Shown here one piece after another: positions 45,696 to 54,961 of a stretch of DNA of 64,000 nt (positions are counted from its first letter, which is position 1; each line of letters starts with the position of its first letter). A model generated the notes under the pieces. The model worked only from the letters and a program-made list of their open reading frames with translations. It did no database searches and had not been told where the DNA came from. The DNA is from Oleidesulfovibrio sp047973035. GTDB taxonomy: Bacteria; Desulfobacterota; Desulfovibrionia; Desulfovibrionales; Desulfovibrionaceae. Location of the stretch: assembly GCF_047973035.1 (NCBI RefSeq), contig NZ_JBKEBF010000019.1, positions 65,042 to 129,041 on the forward strand. The letters are read 5' to 3'. Both the position numbers and the translations under genes were made by a program.

Positions 45696-46562
45696 ATGCA
45701 GTGGAAGCAGTTCTTCACCCCGGTCAAATCCATATCAGTCAAAGAAGCGGAAGGGCTTCTTTCAAGCAGTGATACATCCTCCATCACCGTACTTGATGTA
45801 CGGCAACCAGGTGAATACGAAGCCGGTCATATTCCGGGTGCCAGACTTATTCCCATGGCGGATTTGTCCGACAAGCTGGATGAGCTGAAACAGGAAGGCC
45901 CGACGCTGGTCTATTGCGCCATCGGCGGTCGCAGCCGGGTGGCAGCGCAGATGCTTGCCGGAAAAGGATTTCGCAATGTCATCAACATGGCGGGTGGTTT
46001 CAAGGACTGGGAAGCCATGAAGGATGGCAAAGGCTGGACCAGCGCAGGAGCCTATACACAGGGGCTGGAACTCTTCCCCGAAGATCTTGAACCAGTAAAA
46101 GCTCTGGAAGTGGCTTGGGGCATGGAAGCTGCGCTGGAAAAATTTTATTCAGATATGGCCGCATCCACCCGCAATGCCGGTAACTCCCGAACGGCAGACA
46201 TGTTTGACCGCCTTGCGAAGTTTGAAGTCGGTCATAAGGCTAAAATTGAAAACCGGTATGAAAAAATTGCCGGACAAGGCCAGACAATCGGCAGCGTTGC
46301 AGCCAAGGTGGCAGAAGGCGGCCTGACGACGGACGAATACATGCAGAGGATGCAGATTGACACAAGCAATCCGTCTCACATTGCCGGCTTTGCAATAATG
46401 ATCGAAGCGCAGGCAATGGATTTGTACGCACGCGCCTCCCGTACTGCATCGGACTCGCAGACAAAAGAATTTCTGGCCGAAATGGCCAAAGAAGAACAAA
46501 GCCACATGAAACAGGTGAGCAAGCTGCTTGATTCACTGCTAAAGGAACAAGACAATGGCTAG
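45696..46562 (+). CDS. rhodanese-ferritin-like fusion protein
   Basis: 288 residues from ATG 45696 (TGGAGG ribosome binding site). The N-terminal half is a rhodanese domain with the active-site Cys in LVYCAIGGRSR near residue 74, able to carry a persulfide. The C-terminal half (about 125-285) is a ferritin-like four-helix domain (EVAWGMEAALEKFYSDMA, then FEVGHKAKIENRYEKI, EAQAMDLYAR, EEQSHMKQV) with the Glu/His pattern of rubrerythrin-like diiron sites. It overlaps the flavoprotein gene by eight bases (ATGGCTAG), so they form a unit. A sulfur or peroxide stress role is inferred. Confidence 0.88.
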   Translation: MQWKQFFTPVKSISVKEAEGLLSSSDTSSITVLDVRQPGEYEAGHIPGARLIPMADLSDKLDELKQEGPTLVYCAIGGRSRVAAQMLAGKGFRNVINMAGGFKDWEAMKDGKGWTSAGAYTQGLELFPEDLEPVKALEVAWGMEAALEKFYSDMAASTRNAGNSRTADMFDRLAKFEVGHKAKIENRYEKIAGQGQTIGSVAAKVAEGGLTTDEYMQRMQIDTSNPSHIAGFAIMIEAQAMDLYARASRTASDSQTKEFLAEMAKEEQSHMKQVSKLLDSLLKEQDNG

Positions 46563-47658
46563 ACTGCTTCTGCTGGGTGCCGGTCACGCTCATATGACAG
46601 TGATGGCCCACCTGCCCGAAATCATATCCAGAGGCCATACGGTAACGGCGGTGGGGCCGCTCAGCCGCCACTATTACTCAGGCATGGGGCCCGGGATGCT
46701 TGGCGGAACGTACACACCAGAAGATATCAGCTTTCCCGTGCAGCAGATGATCGAATCACGCGGGGGAGAGTTCATTCTGGACAAAGCGGTACGTGTTGAT
46801 GCGAAAAGCAAAAAAGTTCTGCTGCAAAGCGGCCGCGAGATTGAATACGATGTGTGTTCGTTCAATACCGGATCATCCGTTCCGCAATCCATTGTGAATG
46901 CTAACGCAACGGATGTGTACTCGGTAAAACCAATTGAAAATCTGCTTGCCGGACGTAAGCGCATCCAGTCTCTGGCAGACAGGGGTAAAATAAGCATCGG
47001 TGTTGTAGGTGGTGGTCCGGCGGCATTGGAAGTAGCCGGAAACGCAGCGGCGTGTGCCCGCGAAGCAGGCTGTAAAAACGTTTCTGTACGGTTATATGCA
47101 GGCAAAGTTTTTTTACGGCACCTATCGCCTCGTGTTCGCTCATTATGTGCAAGTGCCATGCGAAAGCATGCAATCCAGATTATCGAAGGCAGCTATGCTT
47201 CCGGCGTCGCCACTAAAAAGGTGACATTGGAGGACGGGCGCGAGTTTGATGAAGATGTTATCTTTATTGCCATGGGAGTGCGGCCGTCTGCGCTTATTGC
47301 AGAATCCGGCCTGCCTGTGGGAAACGATGGCGGCCTTGCTGTAAACCGTTTTCTGCAATGCGACGAACACCCCGATATTTTCGGTGGCGGCGATTGCATC
47401 TGGTTTAAAGACCAGCCGCTGGACAAAGTGGGCGTTTACGCTGTGCGCCAAAATCCTGTTCTTTACCACAACCTGATTGCACGAATGGAAGGTGGCGAAC
47501 TGCAACCTTTTGATCCAGGTGGCGAATACCTGCTTATTTTTAACACCGGCGGGGGAACAGGAGTGCTCCATAAGGCAGGCATATCCTTCGGCGGCAGGCT
47601 TGCATTTTTCATCAAAGACTACATCGACCGTAAGTTCATGCGCGAATTCCAGCCCTGA
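46555..47658 (+). CDS. FAD-dependent pyridine-nucleotide-disulfide oxidoreductase, SelD-N-terminal-like
   Basis: 367 residues. The dinucleotide fold begins LLLLGAGHAHMTVM, with GHAH in place of the usual GGG, as in the oxidoreductase domain that precedes SelD in some fused proteins and in sulfide:quinone reductase relatives. A second NAD(P)-type motif VVGGGPAALEVAG is near residue 148, and the FAD end motif DIFGGGDCIWF near 280. No redox Cys pair is obvious. Gene overlap with the rhodanese-ferritin gene suggests that it passes electrons to that protein or handles persulfide. A terminator follows. Confidence 0.82.
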   Translation: MARLLLLGAGHAHMTVMAHLPEIISRGHTVTAVGPLSRHYYSGMGPGMLGGTYTPEDISFPVQQMIESRGGEFILDKAVRVDAKSKKVLLQSGREIEYDVCSFNTGSSVPQSIVNANATDVYSVKPIENLLAGRKRIQSLADRGKISIGVVGGGPAALEVAGNAAACAREAGCKNVSVRLYAGKVFLRHLSPRVRSLCASAMRKHAIQIIEGSYASGVATKKVTLEDGREFDEDVIFIAMGVRPSALIAESGLPVGNDGGLAVNRFLQCDEHPDIFGGGDCIWFKDQPLDKVGVYAVRQNPVLYHNLIARMEGGELQPFDPGGEYLLIFNTGGGTGVLHKAGISFGGRLAFFIKDYIDRKFMREFQP

Positions 47659-47685
47659 TCTTGCTATATTCTGACGCTACACAAA

Positions 47686-47710
47686 AGCCTGCTGTTAATA
47701 ACGGCAGGCT
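47686..47710 (+). terminator. terminator after the flavoprotein gene
   Basis: AGCCTGC pairs with GCAGGCT, followed by GTTATCGTT; modest T-run. Confidence 0.6.
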
Positions 47711-47811
47711 GTTATCGTTACGGCATAATAATAGACAATAACATTCCGGTACGCCTACTTTTACTCCATAGTGATTACCTCCCATAATTGTCAGACGCTA
47801 TGAAGGATGCC

Positions 47812-49077
47812 ATGATTAACGCCACCCATACTGAATTAATGAATGTGCTGCTCGGAGCGCAGGATCTTATCGCCCCTGTTGTTGCTGGTCATGGCAAAAG
47901 GGTGGCCATGTTTTCCTGCATGATCGCAGAAATCATGGGATACTCTGCTCCCCAGCTGGAACGACTGGAAAAAGCTGCAAAGCTGCACGATATCGGATGT
48001 TTTGCACTTTCCATTGATGAAAAAGAGGACCTGCACCGCTTTGACGTCCTTTCCCCCGCAAAACATTGTGCCGTTGGCTATCTTCTGCTCAGCCAAAGCT
48101 CCCTCTTCGGAGAGTTGGCTGAGATAGTGCTGCACCACCACGCCAATTGGAATGAAAGCAAGGGAAAAGATAAACAGGGTAACCTGATCCCTGAAGAAGC
48201 TTACATAATTCACATTGCCGACAGAATCGACATCCTGATCAACGACAAATACAACATATTGCAGCAGTCAGACGACATCGCGAAAAGCATAATCAATCGG
48301 CAGGACAATCTGTTCCACCCCAAGGTGGTAAGTGCATTTAAAGAAGTTGCATATCTGGAAAGCTTCTGGCTGCGCGGGGTCCACCCTGCAAACGCTCACT
48401 TATCATCTGCAGAGGATGCGATAACACTAACGCGGGAAGAACTGCTGGACTTCACCCGTATGCTGACTCTTGCCATAGACTATAAATCGCGCTTTACAGC
48501 GACGCACTCCAGCGGTGTCGCGGCAACATCTGCAGCAATGGGCAAATTAGCCGGACTGAAAAACTCACTTGCCCTCAGCATTGCCGGTTATCTGCACGAT
48601 CTTGGAAAACTTATCGTACCTAACGAAATTCTGGAGAAAAAAGGGCCGCTTGACAAAACAGAACGGGCAATAATGAACAGCCACCCATTCTATACGTACG
48701 TATTGCTTAACGAAGCCAAAGGGCTTGCAGAAATTGCCCTGATTGCAGGCATGCATCAGGAAAAAATAAACGGCGAGGGATACCCTTTCCACCCCTCACC
48801 CAACGACTTTCCTCTGGCATCGCGAATTCTTGCCGTATGCGATGTGTTTACCGCCCTTGCAGAAGACAGACCCTACCGGCAAGGATTATCGAAAGATCAG
48901 GTTCTGGACATAATGCGTGACATGGTACGGGACCAGCACCTTGCCCCCGACTGCTTTGCCTACCTGGAAAGCAACTATCACACATTTGACTCCATACGGA
49001 TAGCAGCTCAGGAAAAGGCGCAGGACGAATACTGCGGATTCTGGAACAAGACAGAAGAAGTTATCCAGCGTATTTAG
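47812..49077 (+). CDS. tandem HD/HD-GYP phosphodiesterase-like protein
   Basis: 421 residues from ATG 47812, chosen because AAGGA lies five bases before it; ATG 47800 and TTG 47788 are alternatives. The first HD domain (about 5-190) has AAKLHDIGCF and IVLHHHANW. The second (about 215-420) is HD-GYP-like, with YLHDLGKLIVPNEIL near 263, HPFYTYVLL near 290 and HQEKINGEGYPFH near 320, then ILAVCDVFTALAEDRPYR. HD-GYP proteins cleave c-di-GMP; the motifs are sufficiently kept for activity. No receiver or membrane segment is seen. It joins two other c-di-GMP genes in the window. Confidence 0.87.
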   Translation: MINATHTELMNVLLGAQDLIAPVVAGHGKRVAMFSCMIAEIMGYSAPQLERLEKAAKLHDIGCFALSIDEKEDLHRFDVLSPAKHCAVGYLLLSQSSLFGELAEIVLHHHANWNESKGKDKQGNLIPEEAYIIHIADRIDILINDKYNILQQSDDIAKSIINRQDNLFHPKVVSAFKEVAYLESFWLRGVHPANAHLSSAEDAITLTREELLDFTRMLTLAIDYKSRFTATHSSGVAATSAAMGKLAGLKNSLALSIAGYLHDLGKLIVPNEILEKKGPLDKTERAIMNSHPFYTYVLLNEAKGLAEIALIAGMHQEKINGEGYPFHPSPNDFPLASRILAVCDVFTALAEDRPYRQGLSKDQVLDIMRDMVRDQHLAPDCFAYLESNYHTFDSIRIAAQEKAQDEYCGFWNKTEEVIQRI

Positions 49078-49192
49078 GGCATTACAAATTTTACTCGAAA
49101 TATAATGTCGTCACACAAGCAGATAAGACTAGGTTACAATCATGGATTATTCCCAGCAACAATGTAGCCGAACAATAAAGCGGAGGTGTCCC

Positions 49193-49399
49193 ATGGAACA
49201 CACCTTGGCGCAGCCGGAATCAGGCTGTCAGGTATGCGGTCGTTATGCCCTTTCGGGAAGAAATACCAAAACCCGTGAACTTCGCAGGGTTGACGGCCGC
49301 TGGGTTTGTAGCCAATGTGCCATGCGACCGGAAATGGTACAGGCAGGCGCCATCAAAGAAGATAAGCTTCTGAACCTCATCGAAAACTGGTACGGTTAA
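49193..49399 (+). CDS. small zinc-ribbon-like protein
   Basis: 68 residues from ATG 49193, with a GGAGG ribosome binding site. The frame start at 49142 is less likely. Two CxxC pairs (CQVCGRY and VCSQCAM) about 23 residues apart make a zinc ribbon, and the C-terminal part is an amphipathic helix (KEDKLLNLIENWYG). Function unknown. A bidirectional terminator follows. Confidence 0.7.
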   Translation: MEHTLAQPESGCQVCGRYALSGRNTKTRELRRVDGRWVCSQCAMRPEMVQAGAIKEDKLLNLIENWYG

Positions 49400-49444
49400 C
49401 AGCTTTTATCCCCCCACATACGGCATGATTCATTTCTCATTGAA

Positions 49445-49470
49445 CGGCCCGCCATAATTTTGGCGGGCCG
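49445..49470. terminator. bidirectional terminator between zinc-ribbon and MscS genes
   Basis: CGGCCCGCC (49445-49453) and GGCGGGCCG (49462-49470), loop of eight; T-rich on the plus side. Confidence 0.8.
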
Positions 49471-49512
49471 AAGTGTTTTCAGGTCAAATCCGTATTGTCC
49501 GGTAACGACAGA

Positions 49513-50370
49513 CTATGAAGCCTTACCGGAACTGCCCGCAGAAACCTCTTCTGTAATAATATGAACATCCCGCTGCGGATAAGGAATGCTGATGCCGTTG
49601 GCATCCAACGCGTTTTTAATGTCTTCAATCAGCTTGAAGCGTGCCGCCCAGTAATCGGTTGTCTTCACCCACGGACGCACCACAAGGTTAACGGAGCTGT
49701 CACCCAGTTCTGACACTGCGATGGTGCAGGCCGGTTCGCTGAGCAATGAGGGCTGAGCTTTAACGACATCTTCAATGACCTTTTTAGCGACAGAAAGGTC
49801 ATCACCGTAACCAACGCCCACAGTCAGGTCCATGCGGCGGGTGGGGCTGCCTGTCACGTTCACAATAACGTCACCCATAATCATATTGTTGGGAACAATA
49901 ATACGCTGATTGTCGGGAGTAAGGAGCAACGTTGTAGAAAGCGAAATCTTTTCAACGGTACCGGATACACCCGCGATGGTCACATAATCACCTAACGTAA
50001 ACGGCCGGAACAAAATCAACATTACCCCACTGGAAAAATTGGCAAGGTTGTCTTTTACAGCCAGACCAATTGCAAGACCCAAAGAACCGAGAATTGCTAG
50101 GAACGATGTCGTATCAATGCCGATCTGCCCTGCCGCGGCAATAAGCACGGTCACCAGCAAAATGTAAAACAATACATTTCGCAAAAAACCGGTAAGCAAC
50201 CGGTCAATGCCGCGCATTTCAAGCCCTTTGCGCATCAGGTTGGCGACTCTGGCACTTAACCATGCGCCAACAATTACAATCAGAATGGCCATAAGCAGGT
50301 TGGCACCATTTTTTGCCACCCAGACAATTATCAGATCACCATATTCTTCCATCAATTTGGCATAATCCAT
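49513..50370 (-). CDS. small-conductance mechanosensitive channel, MscS family
   Basis: 285 residues from MDYAKLMEEYG, with an AAGGAG ribosome binding site; the frame to 50520 is rejected. Three membrane segments are visible (about 15-40, 60-85, 90-125). The pore helix is rich in Gly/Ala (FLAILGSLGLAIGLAVKDNLANFSSGVMLILFRPF), the MscS signature, followed by the beta domain (GDYVTIAGVSGTVEKISL, IIVPNNMIMGDVI) and the alpha-beta C-domain. It opens on hypo-osmotic shock in the inner membrane. The 306-base gap upstream (50371-50676) holds no gene and must carry promoters for both divergent genes. Confidence 0.94.
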   Translation of the reverse strand: MDYAKLMEEYGDLIIVWVAKNGANLLMAILIVIVGAWLSARVANLMRKGLEMRGIDRLLTGFLRNVLFYILLVTVLIAAAGQIGIDTTSFLAILGSLGLAIGLAVKDNLANFSSGVMLILFRPFTLGDYVTIAGVSGTVEKISLSTTLLLTPDNQRIIVPNNMIMGDVIVNVTGSPTRRMDLTVGVGYGDDLSVAKKVIEDVVKAQPSLLSEPACTIAVSELGDSSVNLVVRPWVKTTDYWAARFKLIEDIKNALDANGISIPYPQRDVHIITEEVSAGSSGKAS

Positions 50371-50676
50371 ACTATTTGCTCCTTGCTTTATTACACACTG
50401 CGAAAAATTTTCTGCTATCGTCGCCCGAAAAACAGTCACCTTTTCTGTAACAGACAGAATGGTGTATAACCTCGTGATGACTATTACAGCTTCATAGCGT
50501 ATCAATCCTATTTTGCACAAGCAAATTGGATACGTGGCGCAAAGTACGTAATCCTTCTTGCGACTTTACGTTCAGATAAGGTAAACCTTTTGCAGCAGCG
50601 TGACCGCCTTTCCGGCATTCATATTCTGCGCGGCCAACACCCGCCGCAATACTGATTACCAAGGATAATACGCTCC

Positions 50677-51786
50677 ATGCGTTTACTGATAGCGAATTTA
50701 TTCTGCCTGACAGCACGCCAGAAGTCTCATTTGACGACCTTTGGCATTAAGATTTCTTTATTTTTTGCAATGGCCGTGATTGCCTTCATCCCCTGCACAG
50801 CAAAGGCTGCCGGTTCAGGCATGTCGCTGATGCATGTGGGGTTCAAGCTACTCTCAGCCTGGGATGCCGAATCGGGAGAACGGATTGAGGTGGGGGTGTG
50901 GTACCCCAGCACCACGGTAGCACAGGAAACAAAAGTAGGTGAACGTACTATCAAAGCCGCCCGCGAAGGAGCACCGGAACTAGGCCGTTTTCCGACTATT
51001 TTGCTTTCACATGTCATGGCCGGCAGTGCACTTGCCCATCATGACACGGCAGAAACGCTGGCTCAGAAAGGCTTTGTAATCATTGCTCCGACACACCGGC
51101 ACGACAACGTATATGACACTCGTGTACTTTTTTCTGCACGCCACGTTTCCGACAGAGTGGCGGAGCTGGCTACAGCGCTGGACTTTGCCCGCAAGGAGCC
51201 AGAACTGGGGGCAATCATAGACAATAACAGGCTGGGAGCAATCGGCTTTGATACAGGTGCTGCAGCAGTGCTGATCATGGCAGGCGGAATCCCTGCGCCT
51301 GGAAGTTATGCCGACTACTGCACGGAAGAAACAGCTTCGACCCCGTATTGCTCGCAGTGGGCAGCCCGCCGCCTGCAGACTCTCACAGAAGAACTTGGTC
51401 CGCTGTTACAAAAGCAAGCTCATCTGCCACGGCTTAAAGCTGCGGCTCTTGTTGCTCCGGGATACGCGTTTATGTTCGGCAAAGAGCAGTTGGCCAACAT
51501 CAATATTCCCATACGGCTTATGAAGGCTGAAAATGACACAGTGAACCCCGGCCATGCAGATATCCTGCGTGAAAGCCTGCGCGTCCCCCCTCTCTATTCC
51601 GTACTGGAGTCCGCCGACAATTTTACTCTGCGTGCCCCCTGCCCGCGCCGTCTGGAAGCACTGGACAAAACAATGTGTCAGGATAAATCCGGCGTGGACA
51701 GAAAAGCCATCCATGCCAAAATGAATTCGGAACTCACCGGTTTCTTTCTGGGAACTCTGGGCACCCCCGTTTCTAACGGCCAGTAG
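50677..51786 (+). CDS. exported alpha/beta-hydrolase-like protein lacking the nucleophile
   Basis: 369 residues with an N-terminal signal sequence (core ISLFFAMAVIAFIPC, cleavage near AKAAG). It resembles predicted dienelactone hydrolases (COG4188-type): FPTILLSHVMAGSALAHHDTAETLAQKGFVIIAPTHRH near 105, then DFARKEP. The nucleophile elbow, normally GHSxG, reads GFDTG near residue 190, so Asp or no residue replaces the catalytic Ser. AENDTVNP near 285 keeps the acid region. It may be a non-hydrolytic binding protein or use another mechanism. It is divergent from the MscS gene. Confidence 0.75.
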   Translation: MRLLIANLFCLTARQKSHLTTFGIKISLFFAMAVIAFIPCTAKAAGSGMSLMHVGFKLLSAWDAESGERIEVGVWYPSTTVAQETKVGERTIKAAREGAPELGRFPTILLSHVMAGSALAHHDTAETLAQKGFVIIAPTHRHDNVYDTRVLFSARHVSDRVAELATALDFARKEPELGAIIDNNRLGAIGFDTGAAAVLIMAGGIPAPGSYADYCTEETASTPYCSQWAARRLQTLTEELGPLLQKQAHLPRLKAAALVAPGYAFMFGKEQLANINIPIRLMKAENDTVNPGHADILRESLRVPPLYSVLESADNFTLRAPCPRRLEALDKTMCQDKSGVDRKAIHAKMNSELTGFFLGTLGTPVSNGQ

Positions 51787-51904
51787 GGCACCCGCACGTT
51801 CATTCAAAATATTCTGTCACACCTTCAGGAGAGTGTATGCGGTACAGCGCAATCCTCCTTGCTCCGCTACCTGAAACAAGCAGATACAACTACAAAACAA
51901 AAAC

Positions 51905-51933
51905 GCGCCGGACGGCACGTCATCGTCCGGCGC
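51905..51933. terminator. bidirectional terminator between the hydrolase-like and muramidase-like genes
   Basis: GCGCCGGACG (51905-51914) and CGTCCGGCGC (51924-51933), with T-tracts on both sides (GTTTTTGTTTTG on the minus strand). Confidence 0.85.
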
Positions 51934-51965
51934 ATTTTACTGCAATCAAAGCATCGTGACTCAAC

Positions 51966-53147
51966 TCAGTTGGTTTTCTGCTGCCTTTGGTATTCAAACA
52001 AAGCCGCCAACGCAGCATCCTGTTCTTTCTTCAGGCTATCATCAATGGCGTTACGCACAGCCTCAGGATACACAGAGTAATAGTGTAATCGACCATTCTT
52101 CCCAACCCGCATCCGCTCGGTATAAATGCTCTGCACAAGAAACCACTCAAATTCCGGCCCAGACATGGGAATCCCCCTTCCGCGCATGGCCTCAACAGCA
52201 TTACGGGCAACACCTGTTCCGGCACCGTGCCGCAACGCAACACTCCACAACACATCCCGCACCGGTTCCGATAACGATTCCACCGTAAAAAGTTTCTCAC
52301 GCCAGAGAGCTTCTAACAGTCCGTCATATTGTCTGTTTTTTACAAAACGATATTGCAAAGTCCTGAAGGTTTCACCGCCGCTTTTTTCCATCCGGCGCCA
52401 GCGGGCTGTAAATTCAGGCCCGCCCAATTCAATATCGGTAAAAGCCGACCGTGCAGGCTCATCTAACGAAACAACAAACTCTTCCAGTTCCCGCGAACGC
52501 TTTCCCCGCAAACGCCAGGCGCCATATCGCATGACATCAGTCTCCCGCAGTGCCACCGGCGGCGGAGAGTTTTCTGAAACCCGTTCATAATCGCCTTCCA
52601 GCGCAACCCCTAAACCGCAGCCGGAAGAGAGTAATCTTTCAACACAAGCCGAGCGACCGTCCGGGAAAAAAGTAACCTGCACAACCTGTTTGGCATCTTC
52701 ACCCCAAATCCCTGACGAACCGAAGTCGCTGGTAAACGATACGCTTTTCCCATGATAGCTGCCAGCCGTAACCCGCCCTACAGCGCGCACTTCGCAACTT
52801 GCCGGAAGATCTGCGGCAAAAAGTCCTTCGAGCCCTGTGCCTGCAGAAATATCCCCACCGGAACTTCCATAAACGTCCTCTACCGAAGCTCCGCTACCGC
52901 ACTCTCCTGTCCCGTACAGCGTAACATCATAAAGGCCGGTGCTCAGCACGGCATCTGCCCCCACCTTGCCCGTATCCGCTGCTGTGACAAGCATCCAGGC
53001 TGTCCGGCAATCTTTCTGACGCCAGACTCCTTCAGGGGACGTCTGAGCGTCGGCCACATCTGCAGGAAGCACTATTAAAGCGATAAAAGTCAGTGTGATG
53101 CGCACACTGCACATCAAAACACGCCAGACTCGTGTAGCCAGAACCAT
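51966..53147 (-). CDS. secreted putative muralytic enzyme of phage type
   Basis: About 393 residues from ATG 53147; ATG 53114 is equally good and the longer frame to 53348 is doubtful. A signal peptide with core ITLTFIALIVLPADVADA precedes the mature chain. The first part (about 35-200) is unlike known domains, with Gly/Ser-rich stretches and several Cys. The C-terminal part (about 230-393: EFTARWRRMEK, RTLQYRFVKNRQYDGLLEAL, PVRDVLWSVALRHGAGTG, EFEWFLVQSIYTERM, VRNAIDDSLKKEQDAAL) resembles the chitosanase/lysozyme-like domain of phage tail and lysis proteins. It is the last gene of the holin block, so an endolysin role is inferred. Confidence 0.5.
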   Translation of the reverse strand: MVLATRVWRVLMCSVRITLTFIALIVLPADVADAQTSPEGVWRQKDCRTAWMLVTAADTGKVGADAVLSTGLYDVTLYGTGECGSGASVEDVYGSSGGDISAGTGLEGLFAADLPASCEVRAVGRVTAGSYHGKSVSFTSDFGSSGIWGEDAKQVVQVTFFPDGRSACVERLLSSGCGLGVALEGDYERVSENSPPPVALRETDVMRYGAWRLRGKRSRELEEFVVSLDEPARSAFTDIELGGPEFTARWRRMEKSGGETFRTLQYRFVKNRQYDGLLEALWREKLFTVESLSEPVRDVLWSVALRHGAGTGVARNAVEAMRGRGIPMSGPEFEWFLVQSIYTERMRVGKNGRLHYYSVYPEAVRNAIDDSLKKEQDAALAALFEYQRQQKTN

Positions 53148-53424
53148 AAAAACAAAAGTATGTCCGGCACCGCGGGGCTGAGTCCCTCTGCTGAAAAGCG
53201 CACTTTCAGCATGACGGTTCCCCCAACTTCCGGCAGTGTCAGTCAACAAAACTGGTGTCATCCAAATCTCCGTAAAAAAGCGGGATGTTCTCGTTGTAGC
53301 CTTGGTGCACAAGGGCCGCAACACATTCCGCATGAACAGGTCATTCACATAAAACTGAAGCCAGTCTGTAGCATATCAGCAAACTTCAAAATAGCTGTTT
53401 CCATCATTCGTCAATACCGCCGTC

Positions 53425-54246
53425 TCATTGCAGCTGACAGTCTCGTTCATCGGCATCGGATTCGTACCTTACTGCGCGGGCAGTATAAAGCTCTTCGATG
53501 CGCTCCAGTATTTCAGGCGGCAAGGCAGAAGCAGAGTGCAAAGCGTCTCCTGCTGCTTCTCCGGCAGCAACATCACACTCTTTTTTTGCCCCTCCGGACT
53601 TTGCATCAAACAGCCCCAGCGCACGACACAACATATCCAACGCCTTCATTTTCGAATGCATCTTCACCCGCAAGGTTCCGCCCTTGCTAGTGGAAGTTTC
53701 TGTAATTTCCGCAACTGCAGCAGCATGAGCCGGAGCAAGCACTACAGAATCTTTCAGGACAAGAGTGTTTCCTTCCCACATGCATACGTCTGTCAAAGAA
53801 GCAAAGGCAACGGCTGCAAGCTCGTCCAGCACTTTGTCCGGCGTAAGAGCTACGTCTGCGCCAAGCTCTTCCGGCATATCTTCCGGCCCCGTTGCCGACA
53901 TCGTTGACGACAAAACGGGCGAAACCACGGACGGCAATTCAGACCCCGTTGAGGTTGTTCCCGAGCTGACAGGACCGTGTTCATCACCAGGCTGTCCGCA
54001 GGATTCTCTCTTACTTACCGATAACGCCTGCTCAGCAAAACCATCGCCCTGCAACTCTTCCAGCAGGGTTATTACCTCATGCCGCTGTAACAATTCCCTG
54101 CCTCGCCGTTCCGCCGAAGCAGGAGCGTAACCGGCTGCGATTGCAGCTGCAGCAGCATCTCCGTTATCCAGCCAATGCAGCGCAAACTTTCTGTATCGAC
54201 GGCTACGAGACGATGGCGGTGCAACGTGGATGTCATCTTCTGCCAT
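53425..54246 (-). CDS. terminase small subunit with a Ser/Gly-rich insert
   Basis: 273 residues. The DNA-binding start reads RYRKFALHWLDNGDAAAAAIAAGYAPASAERRGRELLQRHEVITLL, the usual helix-turn-helix of small terminases. The second conserved part is LTPDKVLDELAAVAFASLTDV near 138 to KMKALDMLCRALGLFD near 213. Between them, about residues 75-130 are a Ser/Gly/Pro-rich insertion. It should recognise DNA for packaging by the large subunit encoded 14 kilobases away on the other strand. It overlaps the upstream membrane/coiled-coil gene by 14 bases and belongs to the holin transcript. Confidence 0.85.
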   Translation of the reverse strand: MAEDDIHVAPPSSRSRRYRKFALHWLDNGDAAAAAIAAGYAPASAERRGRELLQRHEVITLLEELQGDGFAEQALSVSKRESCGQPGDEHGPVSSGTTSTGSELPSVVSPVLSSTMSATGPEDMPEELGADVALTPDKVLDELAAVAFASLTDVCMWEGNTLVLKDSVVLAPAHAAAVAEITETSTSKGGTLRVKMHSKMKALDMLCRALGLFDAKSGGAKKECDVAAGEAAGDALHSASALPPEILERIEELYTARAVRYESDADERDCQLQ

Positions 54247-54961
54247 AGCCTACCTCAACATGGCTTTCTGCCTCAAATTTGCAACCTCCTGAGTTTGCAG
54301 ATTGAGACCGCTCATCGGCTAATGACAGCACAGCCGGACTCACCAACCCGGTAAAATAGTCCTGAAGAACTGACGATTCCGGCAACGTTTCAGCTCTGCT
54401 ACTCGACAATAATTGCGGGCCAACTCCCCCAGCTGCCTGCAAAGCGATTAGCCCTGCCCTTAAGTCGCCATTTACCGCAGTACCGATTCTCTTTTCCGGT
54501 ACCAAACTCATCCGGTATGCGTAACATGCCGCTGCGAATTTTTCCGGCTGGAGGTCATCCTCACCCCGTCTGCGGTACCGGTAAGACTGCCTTGCCGGCT
54601 CACTTCCTGTTTCAGAAGGCACCACTTGGTTTACGTAAGCAATTCCGGCTCGCTTTCCGGCTGTTGCCGTCAGTCGCTGATTCCGCATTTCGCGGACATC
54701 CAGCCTGATTTCTTCCAACACACCCTGTACAGCCACCATACGCTCTTCCAGACGTTGCACCTGCACATGCGTTTTTCTGGTGCTATCCAGCTCTGACGAA
54801 ACAAAACAAATATCCTGCTCGACCTGTTGCACACGTTCCTGCAGGGAAACTGCCACAGCAACCACACTTACCAGCGCCGTCAAAGTAGCTATCAAAGCAG
54901 ACACACTCAGGCGTTTATCCACATGCCACTCTCTTCGTCTGTTTCCGGGGGACATTTTCAT
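54233..54961 (-). CDS. membrane-anchored coiled-coil protein in the lysis block, unknown
   Basis: 242 residues with a single membrane segment near the N-terminus (LSVSALIATLTALVSVVAVAVSL, about 18-40), then a coiled coil (about 42-100) and a Gly/Ser/Ala-rich tail. An i-spanin-like shape (N-terminal TM plus periplasmic coiled coil) is possible, but the tail is longer than usual. Its ATG overlaps the holin stop by ATGA and its end overlaps the small terminase start, so the three are coupled. No family recognised. Confidence 0.6.
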   Translation of the reverse strand: MKMSPGNRRREWHVDKRLSVSALIATLTALVSVVAVAVSLQERVQQVEQDICFVSSELDSTRKTHVQVQRLEERMVAVQGVLEEIRLDVREMRNQRLTATAGKRAGIAYVNQVVPSETGSEPARQSYRYRRRGEDDLQPEKFAAACYAYRMSLVPEKRIGTAVNGDLRAGLIALQAAGGVGPQLLSSSRAETLPESSVLQDYFTGLVSPAVLSLADERSQSANSGGCKFEAESHVEVGYGRR

